Origin: Kalmusia sp. IMI 367209
Taxonomy: Eukaryota; Ascomycota; Dothideomycetes; Pleosporales; Didymosphaeriaceae
NCBI GenBank assembly: GCA_027946365.1
Contig: JAPEUQ010000015.1
Coordinates: forward strand, 186,001 to 250,000
Length of the DNA stretch: 64,000 nucleotides
Direction: 5' to 3'
A program made the position numbers and the translations under genes. Each line of letters begins with the position of its first letter. The stretch's first letter is position 1. Of the stretch, positions 25,664-38,181 are shown piece by piece. Below the pieces are notes generated by a model. It had not been told where the DNA came from. It ran no database searches and saw only the letters and a program-made list of their open reading frames with translations.

Positions 25664-28600
25664 ATGAGCTTTGGCTTCTCTGTTGGAGATGTGATTGCTG
25701 TGACCAAAATGGCGCGCAGCCTACGCAAGAACTTCATCGATGCGCCAGTGCAATTTCGTACCATTTCCGATGAGTACTTCTACCTGTGGCTCCTACGCTG
25801 AGATTTTGCGATTTGACCGGTTATGCGCGCAGAGTGACCACATTGTCGCACATTTTACAGGACCTCGAAGATGGCATGCCTGAGCGTGACCTCCCAGCAA
25901 ACATGCTGGATACTCTCAAGGAGCACATGGCTGTCTGCGAATCCCTTTTACAAGAGACAATGTCGAACATAACGAAATACCACAGTTTGGAGTGCTCAGG
26001 TTCTAGAAAGCGGCGCGTATGGCAAAGACTGCGCTGGGAACCAGATGACATCAAGGATTTGCGCCTTCGATTAGCTGCTAACGTTAGTTTGCTGAGCGGT
26101 ATCAATATATACATCCTCAGGTATGTGTTAATCTGCCGAGGTTCATGTCTATGCAGTACTGTAAAAGCTCACTATTGAAATAAATAGGCACACCGTATCA
26201 GATATCGAAGTTGGAGTAGAGAGGCTCAATCAAGCTCTAGACGAACAACTGTTCGCTAAGTTTACAACATGGCTCTCAGACTTGAACATGTTTACCCACC
26301 ATAACGATATAATGACGAGGCGCCTAAAGGACACCGGTAGTTGGTTCCTACAGTCAACCACATACCTTCACTGGCTCGATTCTGTCAATGACATCCTTTA
26401 CTGTCCCGGGATCCCCGGTGCGGGAAAGACAATGATGGCCGCTGCCATCATAGAAGATCTTCGGAATGAATTTGACAATGATCCCGATGTTGGTATCGCA
26501 TTTCTTTACTGCAGTTACAAAAGACAACAGGAACAAACTCTAGGGGCCTGTCTCGCGGAGATCTTAATGCAGCTGCTTCAGGGCCTGAGCACTCCACCAC
26601 AGTACCTTCAAACACTATATGGGCGTCATAGGAGACAAAAATCAAGACCGGGAATTGATGAGCTCACTATCGCCTTAAAATCTGTTTGTATATCTTATAC
26701 CAAAGTTTATCTCGTCATTGATGCACTTGACGAATACTCTAAGATTCCGAGTTCTCTGACGGAGTTGCTCGAGGAGATCGTGCAGCTTCAGGTTGGGCAT
26801 CCTATCAGCTTTCTTGCGACGTCGCGACATAATATCTCTGGAGTGCGGCAGATATTTGACGGCAGGCCAAGAATCGAGATACGCGCTCAAGAGGAGGATG
26901 TCAGAAAGGTATTGGACAGCGAAATGTCGCACATGCCTAGCTGCATAGTCAGGAATCCAGCTCTGCAAGCGATTGTAAAGCACGAGATTACAAAGGCGAT
27001 TGATGGAATGTAAGCAACTATCTCACATTGTTATTGTTTAGCCTCAAGAACTATATCAACAACTGATGGCATGCTCCAGGTTTTTGCTAACTCGCTTACA
27101 CCTATACTCACTTCGAGATAAACTTTCGAAAAAAAAGCGTCATCAAGGCGCTTGACACCCTTCCCCGCGGTAAAGAGGCTCTGAGTGATGCATATAAGGA
27201 AGCTCTAGAACGCATTGATGGACAGCAACCCGGCCGCCGAGACCTGGCCAAACGAGTACTCATCTGGGTCAGCCACGCAAAAGAGCCCTTGAGCACCGTT
27301 GAGCTTCAACAAGCCCTAGCAGTGGAGCTAGACGAAGATGGATCCGGAATTGATGAAGACAATCTCATCGAAGTGGAAGAGATGATATCATGCTGCGAAG
27401 GGCTAGTCATCCTGGACGAGGAAAGCAACATGATTCGTCTCGTGCATTATACTACACAGCAATATCTTGACGGGCTGTCTGCGCAGTGGATGCAATTTGC
27501 GGAGAAGGAAATCGCTCTCGTATGCCTAGCATATCTATCCTTCGACGAATTCGCCAAAGGGGCCTGTTGCAATGACGAAGCCTTCGAAGAACGCTTGCGC
27601 ATATATCGCCTGTTCGGTTATTGCGCTAGAAACTGGGGCGACCACGTTCGAGCAGCCGATGACGAAAAAGTGAATCAAACTGCCATCCAATTCCTCAATA
27701 ACAATCTCACAACGAAGAGCGCGGTGCAAGCACGGATGGTCTCTAGTTATCACTTTACGGGCTACAGTGAGAACTTTCCACTCAAGGCTCGAGCTGTCCA
27801 CCTTTGTGGGCAATTTGGTCTAAGCGTCATCATGAACCACTTGATTAGTAACGGACATCGCCCTGACCCATGCGACGACTTTGTGAGGACGCCGTTGTCC
27901 TACGCGGCCGAACATGGACACCCAAGTATAGCCATCCTGTTATCTTTAGATCAGACTATCAACTTTGAATCGATGGATAATCATGGACGGAATACCTTGT
28001 CGTGGGCAGCGGGCAGTGGACATGTCGAGTTCGTCAAGGTTTTGCTCGATCGCCAAGGCATAAGTGTGAATTCGAGGGACAATCAGGGTATGACACCTCT
28101 AGCATGGGCTGCTCGGAGAAACCGCTTCCATGTCGTGCAGTTTCTCCTGAAGCACGAGGAGATAGAGATTGACGTGCGTGATGAACGCGAGCAGACACCG
28201 CTTTCTTGGGCGGCGTACAACGGTCACATTGACGTTGTCAAGATCTTGATGAGCCATCCGGGAGTTGATATTTGTTGCAAAGATATCTACAGCCAGACAC
28301 CGCTGGCTTGGGCAGCACGCAACGGACACGCAGCGGTGGCTTCATTGCTGGCCGATATACCTGGGATGGATGCCGACGTCCGCGACGACAATGGCCGTAC
28401 ACCACTCATGTGGGCATCTATTCAAGGTCATTTGGATGTGGTGGAGATGCTTGCCGCACGCAATGATGTTTGTACAGACGCTGGGGACGACAATGGACAG
28501 ACGTCTTTGTCCTGGGCCGCGCGTGAAGGTCACCTCGATGTTGTGAAATATCTAATGAAGCGAAAAGACGTTGACACGCAGTCCTTCGACAAACGTAGAT

Positions 28601-28680
28601 TTACTGCACGTCGCTGGGCGGCTTGGAACGGCTATGAGGCAGTAGCCAAAGCTTTGGGTCAGATACGGCGCCGTAGCTAA
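25664..28680 (+). CDS. STAND/NLR-like NACHT-ankyrin protein with a +1 frameshift
   Basis: Exons 25664-25773, 25833-26120, 26188-27009 and 27080-28680 are separated by introns of 59, 67 and 70 nt. The N-terminus MSFGFSVGDVIAVTKMAR... is the common N-terminal domain of fungal STAND proteins. A NACHT-type ATPase follows, with Walker A GIPGAGKT at about residues 207-214 and Walker B VYLVIDALDEY, then a winged-helix region and about eight ankyrin repeats with the core TPLSWAA-NGH-DVVK. Such proteins sense non-self and trigger heterokaryon incompatibility-type cell death. Exon 4 is broken: an A8 run at 27129-27136 has one A too many, and the frame stops at 27153. Removing one A restores a good NACHT-to-ankyrin reading. 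It is a pseudogene, an assembly error, or a gene rescued by slippage. Confidence 0.85.
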
Positions 28681-28801
28681 TATTTTAGATGAAGACTTTG
28701 CCTGCACATATGAAGCGTTCACTGGACAACAATGCCAATAGAATAATATAATCATAGCTTTTTATTCTCTCTGGTCTTATGACATACTCAATGTGCAAAG
28801 T

Positions 28802-30139
28802 CTAATCATCTACCGCCATTGGGTCAGAAATGAGTCCAATGTCTAATTCGCTCACTTCTGCACTGAGCGCTACGCCATCATACACGTATTCAGCCATCAC
28901 CTTCCCTGTGCCTGGCCCATTTTGTATGCCCCAACAACTGTGCCCCACGGCCACCCACAATCCAGCAACCTCGGTCCTACCCAGGATTGGGCCAGGGATA
29001 TCGTCTTTGATGTTGGGTAGATAACACCTTTGCTGGGTGATGACGGTGCCTTTGCGAAGTTCTGGTGATATGGAGCCTACCTGAGCCACGATGTTTTCAC
29101 AGGCTTCAAGATCAGGTGCAACCTCGTCAAGTGTTTCCGGCATCGAGATGTCCGGATCGGGCTCCGCAGCCGCCCAAACAGTGCCATTCGGCCGCGAGAA
29201 GATCTCAGGCATGACGTGCTGGGATGGTTGCGACTGTGAGGGAGCCAAGGAGATCTCGGTGAATAGCATGTACGCTGAAAGCAGACGCGAAGGTCGAATC
29301 ACGACCGAGTTCTGACACAGTCCAATGAATGACGTGGGTGGATACAGCTGGCTGGCCCAAGGACCAGTGCAAAGAACAACGTCGGTGGCTGGAAAGGTCT
29401 GTTTAGCAGAGGAGCCCTTGGGAGTGAATGTCAAGGAGACGACACGTCCATCATCCCGGTTTATGCTGGTGGCACGGCCGAACACGACTCGTGCCCCTCC
29501 GTCCACAGCCAGGTCGGCCATGGCTGTGGTGAAGTCGAACGGCGTGACCTGAGCCGTGTCGGTAGGGGTGCCCACCAGGCGATAGCTGTTGACGTTCTCG
29601 ACATAAAGCCAGTCGAGATCCGCAGGCACATCTGGTAGGACATTCTGCCCCTGAGGCACGTCGACGGAAAAGTTGCTACCGGGCCCGACGTGGTGGACAG
29701 ATGGCTGCCTTCCTCGTCCGCCTACGCGGGCGCAATGGATGCGGCGGTACCCCCAGCGCGACGCGCCATTGTGATCGGCTGCCAATTCGGCATGCAGCTG
29801 GAAGCTTAACTTTACGATGCAGCTTGGGTACGCTGCGCGAGCACGTCAGCCTTTCAGTTCGTCGCAGAGCACGAACGGAACAAGAGCACCGACTCCACGA
29901 CGCGAGCAGGCCGCCAGCCTTTCCCGAAGCTGCTGCTGCAATGCTGGAGGCTTCAAGGATCGTCACAGTATCTCGTTGGGGATCGAAAAGCCGGTGTCGG
30001 GTCAGGTAGTAGGCGGTGCAACAGCCAATGATGCCCCCACCTGGATCTGGCATTAGTGTCCTCTCTCCGAAACCGGGTGGGATGGTGTCTGACCTATGAC
30101 AACGATGCTGCGTGGTGCATGCTGCAGCTCACCAGACAT
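28802..30139 (-). CDS. FAD-dependent oxidoreductase, DAO/TDA3-like
   Basis: Three exons on the minus strand, 30139-30094, 30040-29894 and 29832-28802, with introns of 53 and 61 nt, give 407 residues. The first junction rebuilds the FAD-binding motif VVIGGGIIG, followed by CCTAYYLT; the GKAGGLLA segment typical of this group follows and the second junction gives WTYPSCIV. The C-terminus carries GHSCWGIQNGPGTGK, the second flavin contact of the D-amino-acid-oxidase (DAO) superfamily. Members oxidise amines or amino acids; yeast Tda3 is linked to endosomal recycling. The exact substrate is not visible. Its start codon lies head to head with the decayed aminotransferase gene, with the two ATGs overlapping at 30138-30140, so they may have shared a promoter. 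Confidence 0.85.
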
Positions 30140-31491
30140 GATGGATTCGTCGACCAGATTCTCTGCTTGTAGCGGCCTGACGCTGTGTCAGAAATGGCAC
30201 AATCTACTCCTAGGAGACGCGTCGCTGGTGTGGTGACGAAAGATGGACTGACTCCTGTTGCCACAGCGATTACCCCGATGAGGGCAAAATCACTCTCTTG
30301 GATGCCAACGAGAACGCTTTCGGGCCTAGTATAGCCATCGATGAAACCATTCCGCCTGTTGCTGGCCTCACAATCCAGTCTGTTCTGGACCCCGGAAAAC
30401 TGCGACTAGAGCGCTATCCTGATGCGTAAGTCTCGATGACAGGAGCAGCCACTAATCAACCATCTGAATCGTGACATATAGGCAGCAATTGGCCTTAAGG
30501 CAGATGTTTTGCGACCTGCGGAACCAAGGCCAAGAGAAACCCCCTCACACCCCTAAACATCTGTCTTGGTGTAGGGTCAGACGAATCCATCGACGGTATC
30601 ATACGCGCTTTCTGCATCCCAGGCAAGGACAAGATCCTCATCACGCCTCCAACATACGGCATGTATCATGTTAGTGCCGATGTCAACGATGTTGGTGTAG
30701 TCCGAGTCGATCTGGACGTGGAAAATGGATTCGATCTACGTCCCAGCGCCGTTAATGAGGCCCTTTCTAATGATGCGACCATCAAGGTCGTCTTCATCTG
30801 CTCTCCAGGAAATCCAGCAGGAAACCTCCTCTCCAAATCTAGCATCTTCGAAATTCTTCAAAACCCAAAATTCCACGGCGTCGTGGTTGTGGATGAGGCT
30901 TACATAGACTTTGCCCCGCCAGGAAGTAGCTTTGCTCATGAGGTCAACGAATGGCCAAATCTCATCGTCACTCAAACTGTGAGCAAAGCCTTTGGGCTTG
31001 CAGGAATTCGGCTCGGTGCAATCTTTGCTCAACATGGGATTGCACAATTGCTCAATAATCTCAAAGGCCCCTACAATATGTCCGCTCCCACCGTAGCTCT
31101 GGCCAAAGCCGCACTTCATCCTGAGGGGCTGGCCTTAATGGAAAAGAATCGAAACAGGATGCGCGAGCAACAGCAACGTCTTCAGGAGGGTCTTCTCAGA
31201 ATCCCTGGTGTCGATGGCATTCTAGGAGGCCTTCATGCCAACTTCCTCTTGGTGCGATTCCTGAGCAAACCGGCAGATCAAGGGGGCATCCCGGACAGCG
31301 CCATTTCAATGGCTGTCTCGGATTATTTGACCAATACGTCGGACATACTTGTGCGATATCGTGGTAAAGAGGTCGGCTGTCGCGGATGCCTAAGAATATC
31401 CGTCGGAACGAAGGAACAAGTCGATCAGATACTGACACGCGTAGAGATGGCGCTGAAGAAAGTATACGCTCCCGAGATTCCAACAGCTTAG
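30138..31491 (+). pseudogene. Histidinol-phosphate aminotransferase-like gene, decayed
   Basis: The reading ...LLDANENAFGPS..., RYPDA, an intron from about 30426 to 30480, LGVGSDESIDGIIRAF, TPPTYGMYHV and the PLP-lysine motif TVSKAFGLAGIRLG identify a HisC/His5-type class I/II aminotransferase, which makes histidinol phosphate from imidazole-acetol phosphate. The C-terminal half is intact to TAA at 31489-31491. Two faults are visible. A C5 run at 30540-30544 has one C too many, breaking the frame before LGVGSDES. In the N-terminal region, the frame that resembles RPxxLxLxPYRCAR contains TGA and TAG codons and has no proper splice donor. Since histidine synthesis is essential for prototrophy, a functional copy is expected elsewhere, or this was a paralogue with another role. 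Confidence 0.75.
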
Positions 31492-33197
31492 GCACTGTGG
31501 AGGTGTGGGCGCCAAGTGCAGTCTGTATGTGGTATTAGAAGAATGGCTTGGGTTTAGAAATATCACTAAGCTTGCTACCATAGCAGCAAGCAATACATGT
31601 ATACATGCACAGAATCTCACTTTAGCATCTGAATCTCGGACTTATCGAAACTCAATCAATACCATTACAATTTTTGAGTGTGCAAACCTCATTTATGTAT
31701 TGTTAACACATCTTTTCTTTTCTCTATAGGATCGATGAGAGTTCCTTGCGAGCCAAATCATCCTAGTCTGATAGGTAACGAATGCCTCAGCCTTATTTCA
31801 TCCCCACTGAACTTGTTTCTATTCGGTACACTGCCCTTTTACCCTTTTACCTATATTCATTTGAAGTTTATCAAATTCTACACTGGTCCTAGTGGCACTT
31901 TATTGATGCCCAACGCATACCTCATGTACCAACATGCCCAGCTGTAGGGACCCATACCAAAGGATAGCCACGGCTGCTCTAGGTATGCCGTAGTCGGCGA
32001 CGACAACGTTAGCTGGGTCGTTAATTCCGAGAATGGCATATGATAGGAACATGATTTATTTAAATCAAACGCTAGATTAGGCTGAGGGGCCGTGAGTGCA
32101 GAAACTCAGCCTGACTGTTACTATTGGTTACTTGTTTTTGTGAATCGTCATAGATATAGCTGAGTCCATATGTTATTGCAACTATTATTACTATATTTCT
32201 GAATCTTTATGACCGCTGAGAATCGCACACAACTTCGCAGAGTTGTTGGTCGCATGTGTATTCTCGGAGGCTCAAGCACTACTCAGCTGGCGAAATCTAC
32301 TCCGATCGATCACCCGTGCGTCTAGGATACCCCTGACTGCATACACGAATTTTTCTGGGATACCATTTCCGGCGATGGCATCTGTAGTATGATTGCACCC
32401 CACTTCTCCTTCCACCCAATGAAAAATTCGACGTTCCCGTGGGTGCATCAGAACGCAACACATGGCATGAGCTTTAGCATTGACATGCCTCCACACTGTT
32501 TGCCTAGCGCCATCACTAATACCTGATGCCTGACGCCTGCTTGCGTTTTACCTTGCGTTATGAAACAAACGACGAAGCGAACAGGTAATTCGCAGCAAAT
32601 CTGCAGTTTGCGAGGCAATTTGAAGCCTTACTACTAAAATGGCTTCTAATGCATGATAATGCCTGCCTGATTTTCGATTTCGGCGAGAAGTGGTACAGTT
32701 GATGGCAATTCGAGAACCCCTATTGTTATACATAAGTGACGGGTCCGAATCAAGACAATACTAGTACTCATAGAAGTCTTTAGCCTATTCCTAGCCTCAT
32801 TACTCTATCTCAGTATACCAGCCTTTGAGACGGACCCTCTGGAGGAATCAGCTGCTCCAGTACTCACCAATAGAGATAACTTATATTAACTAAAGTGTAA
32901 AGTCTTTATTGAATAGACTTCTATTAGTTATATCACCTAGATATTTCTAAATATCAATAATTAATATATTTAATTTATTATCTAATATTATTAGAACTTT
33001 TTATATTGATATTATGTAGAGAAATTACAATTATTCTATATTTATTATTCATTTTAACCATTATACCTTCTACTATAAATCTAGTATAATAATCTATTAT
33101 CTAATGAACTAATACTAGATCTTCTAAAGTCTATCTTATAAAAACTGCTTAAAATAAGTAATAATCCTACGTCGGGCATGGCTACAGCTGCAATCTC
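31492..33197. other. Spacer with an AT-rich patch
   Basis: Short frames only (for example 32272-32496 minus, unrecognised). From about 32880 to 33165 the text becomes AT-rich with few CpA, resembling RIP-mutated repeat DNA. Confidence 0.45.
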
Positions 33198-33518
33198 ATG
33201 GACCTAGTAGAGCGGGTATTGGTCTTTGGGCCTATGCATAGTCGGCACCAGGAAGAACTCACAGCCATGGGGCTGTTACGGAGTACAACGTTGTCTAAGC
33301 ATGCTATTTTAGAGCATCCGATACACCGCTTCAAACAAGATCCTAGGTTCTTTGACAAGTATCCTGCTCTCTACGATGCTAATGCTGAGAGCAAATACCG
33401 TCCTAGAGATCCTCCCATCGTACAAAAATCCCAACTGCCATTACCCTTCACTACCGAAACTACCAAAGACTACATGAATGCAGCATTACATGCGAAGAGC
33501 ACCTTGATCACTGTTTAA
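33198..33518 (+). CDS. Hypothetical protein, 106 aa
   Basis: An ATG frame gives a hydrophilic, His/Arg/Pro-containing peptide with no signal peptide or membrane segment and no motif I recognise. It starts right after an AT-rich patch and precedes an SDR relic on the other strand. It may be a small gene, an exon, or chance. Confidence 0.25.
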   Translation: MDLVERVLVFGPMHSRHQEELTAMGLLRSTTLSKHAILEHPIHRFKQDPRFFDKYPALYDANAESKYRPRDPPIVQKSQLPLPFTTETTKDYMNAALHAKSTLITV

Positions 33519-33651
33519 AAGAGAACGGGTTGAAATCTGGTAGGATTTATCAACATCTATCATCAATCATATTTAGCATTTTGGGTCCATCCAAGCATCT
33601 GAACCCAAGATAGTTGCTACAGTAGAATGTTTTTAGCTCGATGGTATTCAA

Positions 33652-33988
33652 TCATTCGTATCCTTCATTGATTGTAAATTCGCCGTCTGCCATTAGGTTT
33701 ACGCCATTTATCAAGCTCATCCTAGGCGTGCTAAGCATGACCACTGCATCGCCAATCTCGGAAGGGTGCGCTGATCGTCCCTATCGAGCTTCAAACATCT
33801 TCCATAATCCATCAGTATCATTTGCGTCAATCCTACCGCTTGGGTCCGCCATGTTGGCTGTGATCATCGGCGTCATTAGGAAGCCGGGTGACACGGCGTT
33901 TACTCGGATGGAATGGGAACGAGCTTCGAGCGATCAGCGGAGGGAAATTTGAGCAGCGACATGGGAACGCACTGGATAAGCGTTGGCA
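33652..33988 (-). pseudogene. Short-chain dehydrogenase/reductase remnant
   Basis: The minus strand reads ...HSIRVNAVSPGFLMTPMITANMAD, then GRSAHPSEIGDAVVMLS and INGVNLMADGEFTIN, ending in TGA at 33652-33654. These are the C-terminal landmarks of classical SDRs (the NAVSPG box after the catalytic site and the DGGxT-like end). A TAG interrupts it after FEAR and a TGA lies before the SLEARS block; the position of the catalytic Tyr-Lys is degraded, and no N-terminal Rossmann part is found upstream. It is a relic. Its neighbours (transporter, zinc dehydrogenase) suggest a former sugar or polyol reductase. Confidence 0.75.
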
Positions 33989-34165
33989 CGTTACCGGGTT
34001 GAACCTGAGTGGCGGCCTCTTGGCTACTGCTGGTTTGCCACCACAAAACTCGCTGTGCCAGAGACCTTGAGTGGGTGATGTCAAACCAGTCGTTGAGTGA
34101 CGGCCAGCCATACTAAAGAAAAGCAGTGAGCATGCCATCCACAATGCGCGGCATTCTAGAAGAAG

Positions 34166-35044
34166 TTAATTGCTCTGAGACTGAGCATCTAAGCAAGGGG
34201 TAGCTGACCTTGAGCTACCTTCCAAAGCACCTCCCAACCGAAGGAGTCCATGAATGTGATCAAGATGCTGGGAGAAAGCTGACCCAGAATATACATGCAG
34301 CTTGAGACCCATGTAGGGCCCAGGGAAGAGGTTGGACATCAGTTCACTATTTTTGGTACCATGACACATTGCATCCATTAGAGCCAGACCTCTTTCTGCT
34401 TGGTTTACTAATGGGGTCATGTACGTTGCTTCGACGTCAACACCGTTCAGATTGATCAACTCTAAGTCGGGATTGTGGAATCTCTCCTCTACTTCCTGAC
34501 CTTTGGATATGAATTCGGTAGAACTTGAAGGTGATGATTGTGTATATGTCTGTGGGTTGTTCCTCCAAAGTTGGGACAAAGGGTCGTCAAACAAGTCCAT
34601 CTGGTTTATAAAGTCGTCAGAATCCTGCCCCGCATCGTCTACCATCGTCAGCGACTACCTAAATATACCATCGAAGTTACCAACCATCATCATCTAATAC
34701 CGCTTTGATTTGTTCACCTAATTGTGTTGCTGTTGCAGACAAGCTTGCAAGCTTCTTGCGAGTGTTGAGTAGCGCCTGTCGTAGTTTGGAATTCGTGTTG
34801 AGAAGCGCTTCTACTCTAGCACTTTCACCTCCTTTGGTGATGGTAGCGAGCTGACGCTCGAGCTGCTGTATGCGTGCAGCCTTTCGTTCACGAACAGCCT
34901 TTTGCGAAAGTCGGTTCCTCAGGCGCCTTGTGACTGGTCAAAATATATCCCCAAATTCTTGAGCTCAGTTTCCTACCTCTGGTCTTCGCGACAAGAGACT
35001 GAACTGCTTTTAGATGACTCTTTTGCGCGACTCTTCGGAGGCAT
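34166..35044 (-). CDS. bZIP transcription factor
   Basis: Three exons on the minus strand, 35044-34977, 34926-34685 and 34638-34166, give 260 residues in frame. The first intron needs an AAG acceptor (CACAAG) and the second, 46 nt, a GTTGGT donor with a GCTGAC branch site. The basic region RRLRNRLSQKAVRERKAARI (residues about 23-42) and following leucine heptads match fungal AP-1-like bZIP proteins, which bind DNA as dimers in the nucleus. The C-terminal half is acidic and then has an AMCHGTKNSELM segment I cannot assign. It lies between the SDR relic and a divergently transcribed sugar transporter, so it may control that group; this is inference from position. Confidence 0.75.
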
Positions 35045-35606
35045 TGTGCTAAGTTCTTCAGCTCATAGAATTCCCGTAACGGGTCGAGTAAAATGCAAGT
35101 ATGAAAACGACTGTGCGACTGGGAGAAGGGTTCACCGGCCAAGTGGTTCCAGCTGCACTCCAGACGTCCCCAGGCAATTTGCGGGGGATGATAGAGACCC
35201 ACTTGATGCGTTGTGGGGTAGGGGTTAGCTAGGCTTCATTTAGCTAGAGAGCCAGGTACTCGCCAAGCGAGCCCGCTTAAGGATACCCGACGGGAAGCGT
35301 TGGCATCTCGTCGATGATGATACGTTCAAGCAGGTTGGGATCTCATAACTACATTATGCAATCGTACGAGTAATTGAGAATAGAGTTGAAATTCCGGGGG
35401 TGGCGCAACGCGTGGCTGCGCCAGCCGGTGTCGCCCCATGGGGAGCTGAGGCTCCGTGAGTCATTAAAAGGTGACACACTTTCAATCCTCGCACGTCGAG
35501 CCGCCTTTGCGTCTTTATACTAGCTTTGTTGCCTTTATTATGCAAGGGGATAAAGAATCAACCAACAGAGGGTCTGTACCCACCACCACCTGGAGATTAG
35601 AACACC
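35045..35606. promoter_or_regulatory. Divergent promoter region, bZIP gene and sugar transporter
   Basis: About 560 bp separate the two divergent start codons. No coding frame is credible. No specific operator could be assigned by eye. Confidence 0.35.
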
Positions 35607-37432
35607 ATGAATAGATATAATTTTCTTTGCATATTGTACGTGACCTGCGGGTCTATTTTCTATGGCTACGATTCGGGTAAGTTTCTGCATACCTGCGATT
35701 CATCCTACTTATTGACCTATTCAGGATGCACGACCTCGATCCTGGGCTATCCAGCCTTCATCGAATACTATAAACTCGACTCCGTGCTAATGGGTGCTTT
35801 TGGCTCTGCTTACTATGGCGGAGCTGTACTCGGAATGGCATCAAATTGGTATCTCCCCGACAAGATTGGCCGGCTCCGGTCCATCCAAATTGCCTGTGTT
35901 ATTGGTATAACTGGTATTGCAATGCAGACAGGCTCGCCCAACTTTGCTGTGTTTTGTACTGGACGAATCATCGGTGGCTACTCCAGCGGTGTCATTTTCT
36001 CTTTGTGCCCTACCTATGCCAGCGAGATCTCCCCACCAGAATGGCGAGGACGAGTAGGAGGACTGTTCTCGTGAGTATTCGGTTTGTTATCGATATGGTC
36101 CTCTAACAACTTTCTAGAATCATGGTGAATGCTTCATACATGATCACCGAGTGGATGTAATTTCCAACCCCTTACTTTGATGCATCCTTCACTGACACCC
36201 AAGAAGCGGTCTTGGCTTATCCTTCGTTCCTGGAGATTCGGCTTGGCGTCTTCTTTTAGGTTTGCAGCTAGTTCTCAGCGTGGGCATGCTTATCGGATCA
36301 TTCTGGATGCCTTTCTCGCCTCGTTGGCTCGCGCTTAAAGGCCGCTACGAGGAAGCCTGTGAAGCGTTAAAGAAGATGCACGGAACGGAACAAGGCGATG
36401 ATTTCTATCTCCAAGAGTACCATCAGATAAAAGCACAGATCGAGTTCGAGAAGGAAGAGAAACTCGGACTCAAGGCAATCATCCGACGACCCTCTTATCG
36501 CAAGCGTATTTGGTTGGTTGCCGGGTTGGCTTTCTTCATGATGTAGGTCTCTTCTCATCGCAGTCTTTCTTTAATAGGGTACACTAATGTCCTTGCTTTA
36601 GGATGACTGGGATCATTGCAATACAGAACTATCAAGTTATCATGTACGGCAATTTGGGCATGACAAACACAATGGCTCTCACGTTGACTGCTGTTTGGGG
36701 GACACTTGCTACATTCTCTGCTGTTATGACAACCTTGTTTTTTGACAAGTTGGGACGGAAACCCGTCATCGTAAGTATCAAAATCTAAACCTCAAGAGTG
36801 CGACTGATAATAGCCGCAGTATATCTCTTACGGCTTCCAAATCACAGGCTGTGTTTTAGTCGTTTCCTTATGGGCACGCTATGAAGCTGGTGGCGCTAGT
36901 AATGCCGCTATGGGCAAGGGTGTGATTGGGACCATGTATCTTGTGTGTCTCGGTTTCTCGGGGCCTATGAATGCCTTCATCGCCACCGTACGCTACACCC
37001 TCGAACACGTCATCATTTATGGAGATAACTTGCTTCACAGTATCCAGCGGAGATCATGCCCACTTCTATTCGCAGCGCCGGTGTCGCTACAGCTTACGTG
37101 GTGATGCATTGCATCATGATCGCGATCGTACAAGTAACACCACTCGCGCTCGAAGCAATCTCATGGCGCTATTTCCTGATTTTCTTGTTCGCAAACATTA
37201 TTTTCGTGGGCATCCTGTATTGTTTCTACCCCGAAATGAAGGGAAAGACTTTGGAGGAGATGAGCGCACTTTTCGGGGATGAGGTCGGTCAAGTCTTGAA
37301 CCGCTACGATCTGATCGCATACTAATCATTTTTTGTGTATAGGTCGCCGAAACTCTCGAGGAGGCAAGAATTCACTACAAGGAAGAGAAACATGCTATAG
37401 AACATGTTGAGAGACCCGTCTGTATTGGCTGA
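35607..37432 (+). CDS. MFS sugar transporter (sugar porter family)
   Basis: Eight exons (35607-35676, 35725-36070, 36118-36156, 36207-36542, 36602-36770, 36820-36987, 37041-37283, 37343-37432) join to 486 residues. Family marks are the DKIGRLRS loop between TM2 and TM3, GRIIGGYSSG, PPEWRGRVGG, SPRWLA, the DKLGRKPVI loop, TYPAEIMPTSIR and PEMKGKTLEEM after TM12. About 12 hydrophobic segments are visible. Sugar porters carry hexoses, pentoses, polyols or related compounds across the plasma membrane, mostly with protons. The third intron (36157-36206) ends in AAG in place of CAG or TAG. The protein is a little short at its N-terminus. The zinc dehydrogenase downstream on the same strand suggests coupled uptake and oxidation. 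Confidence 0.9.
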
Positions 37433-38181
37433 AGATGTTGAGTGGCTTGTTAAATGGAATTAAAGACGGGTATCTTCCTAGACAGACTTATGTTCATGCT
37501 TCCTCATCCAATATTAGCTAGTATCGCCTAGTAGATTCCGTGTGAGACGGTCGTCTCCTGTATAACAATTTCGATTCGTGCTTTAAGCCCATCATCAATA
37601 CTTGCTGGAGCTACCAGAGTATCAGTGAGCCGATGCCCCGAATCATTAGTATCGGCAGGGATAACAAGATTGCTATCATCCAAGCCAACGTAGTAACATA
37701 AGATATCTAAATAGATTTAAGAAATTGTCATAGTCGATATGGCTGGCATGGTATTAGATCCCGATTTCTAATATCGCGCGTGAACAGCTATGCATTTATT
37801 AGTGTAGAAATAGATTGTCACAGTTCTAGCCCCGCATTCGTCATGCGTAGCCGATCACTGCGCATGATCCTTGTGTGGAGATGCCGATAAATCTTACGCT
37901 GATTGGTCCCGTAATTTTGGGTCCCGCTTTGGCGTATGTCACCTTTTACTGACTGTACGCCTCGGAATGTGAACTCCGACTAGCTCCGCATCGTTAGTCC
38001 CACGACAGCAGGTCTCGCAGCCGATCGAAAGAAAGAAGTTGTTTGCTATAGAGATTATTAACACACTCATCGTTGATGACCTACGTTTATCCGAGTACCA
38101 GCTCCAAGAACAAGTGCGGACCACAACCAGTCTAGACAACAGCTCACTATCAGAAAATTTGATACTATTCGAACCATCAAC
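37433..38181. other. Spacer and promoter of the zinc dehydrogenase gene
   Basis: No credible coding frame. It contains the 3' end region of the transporter and the upstream region of the gene at 38182. Confidence 0.4.

Noticed and set aside
27129..27136. Programmed +1 frameshift in the NLR gene
   Set aside because: Six other homopolymer +1 breaks in the window make an error or decay the simpler reading; no stimulatory structure was seen.
32272..32496. Minus-strand 74-residue frame as a gene
   Set aside because: No motif, no neighbours on the same strand and no splice context; left as spacer.
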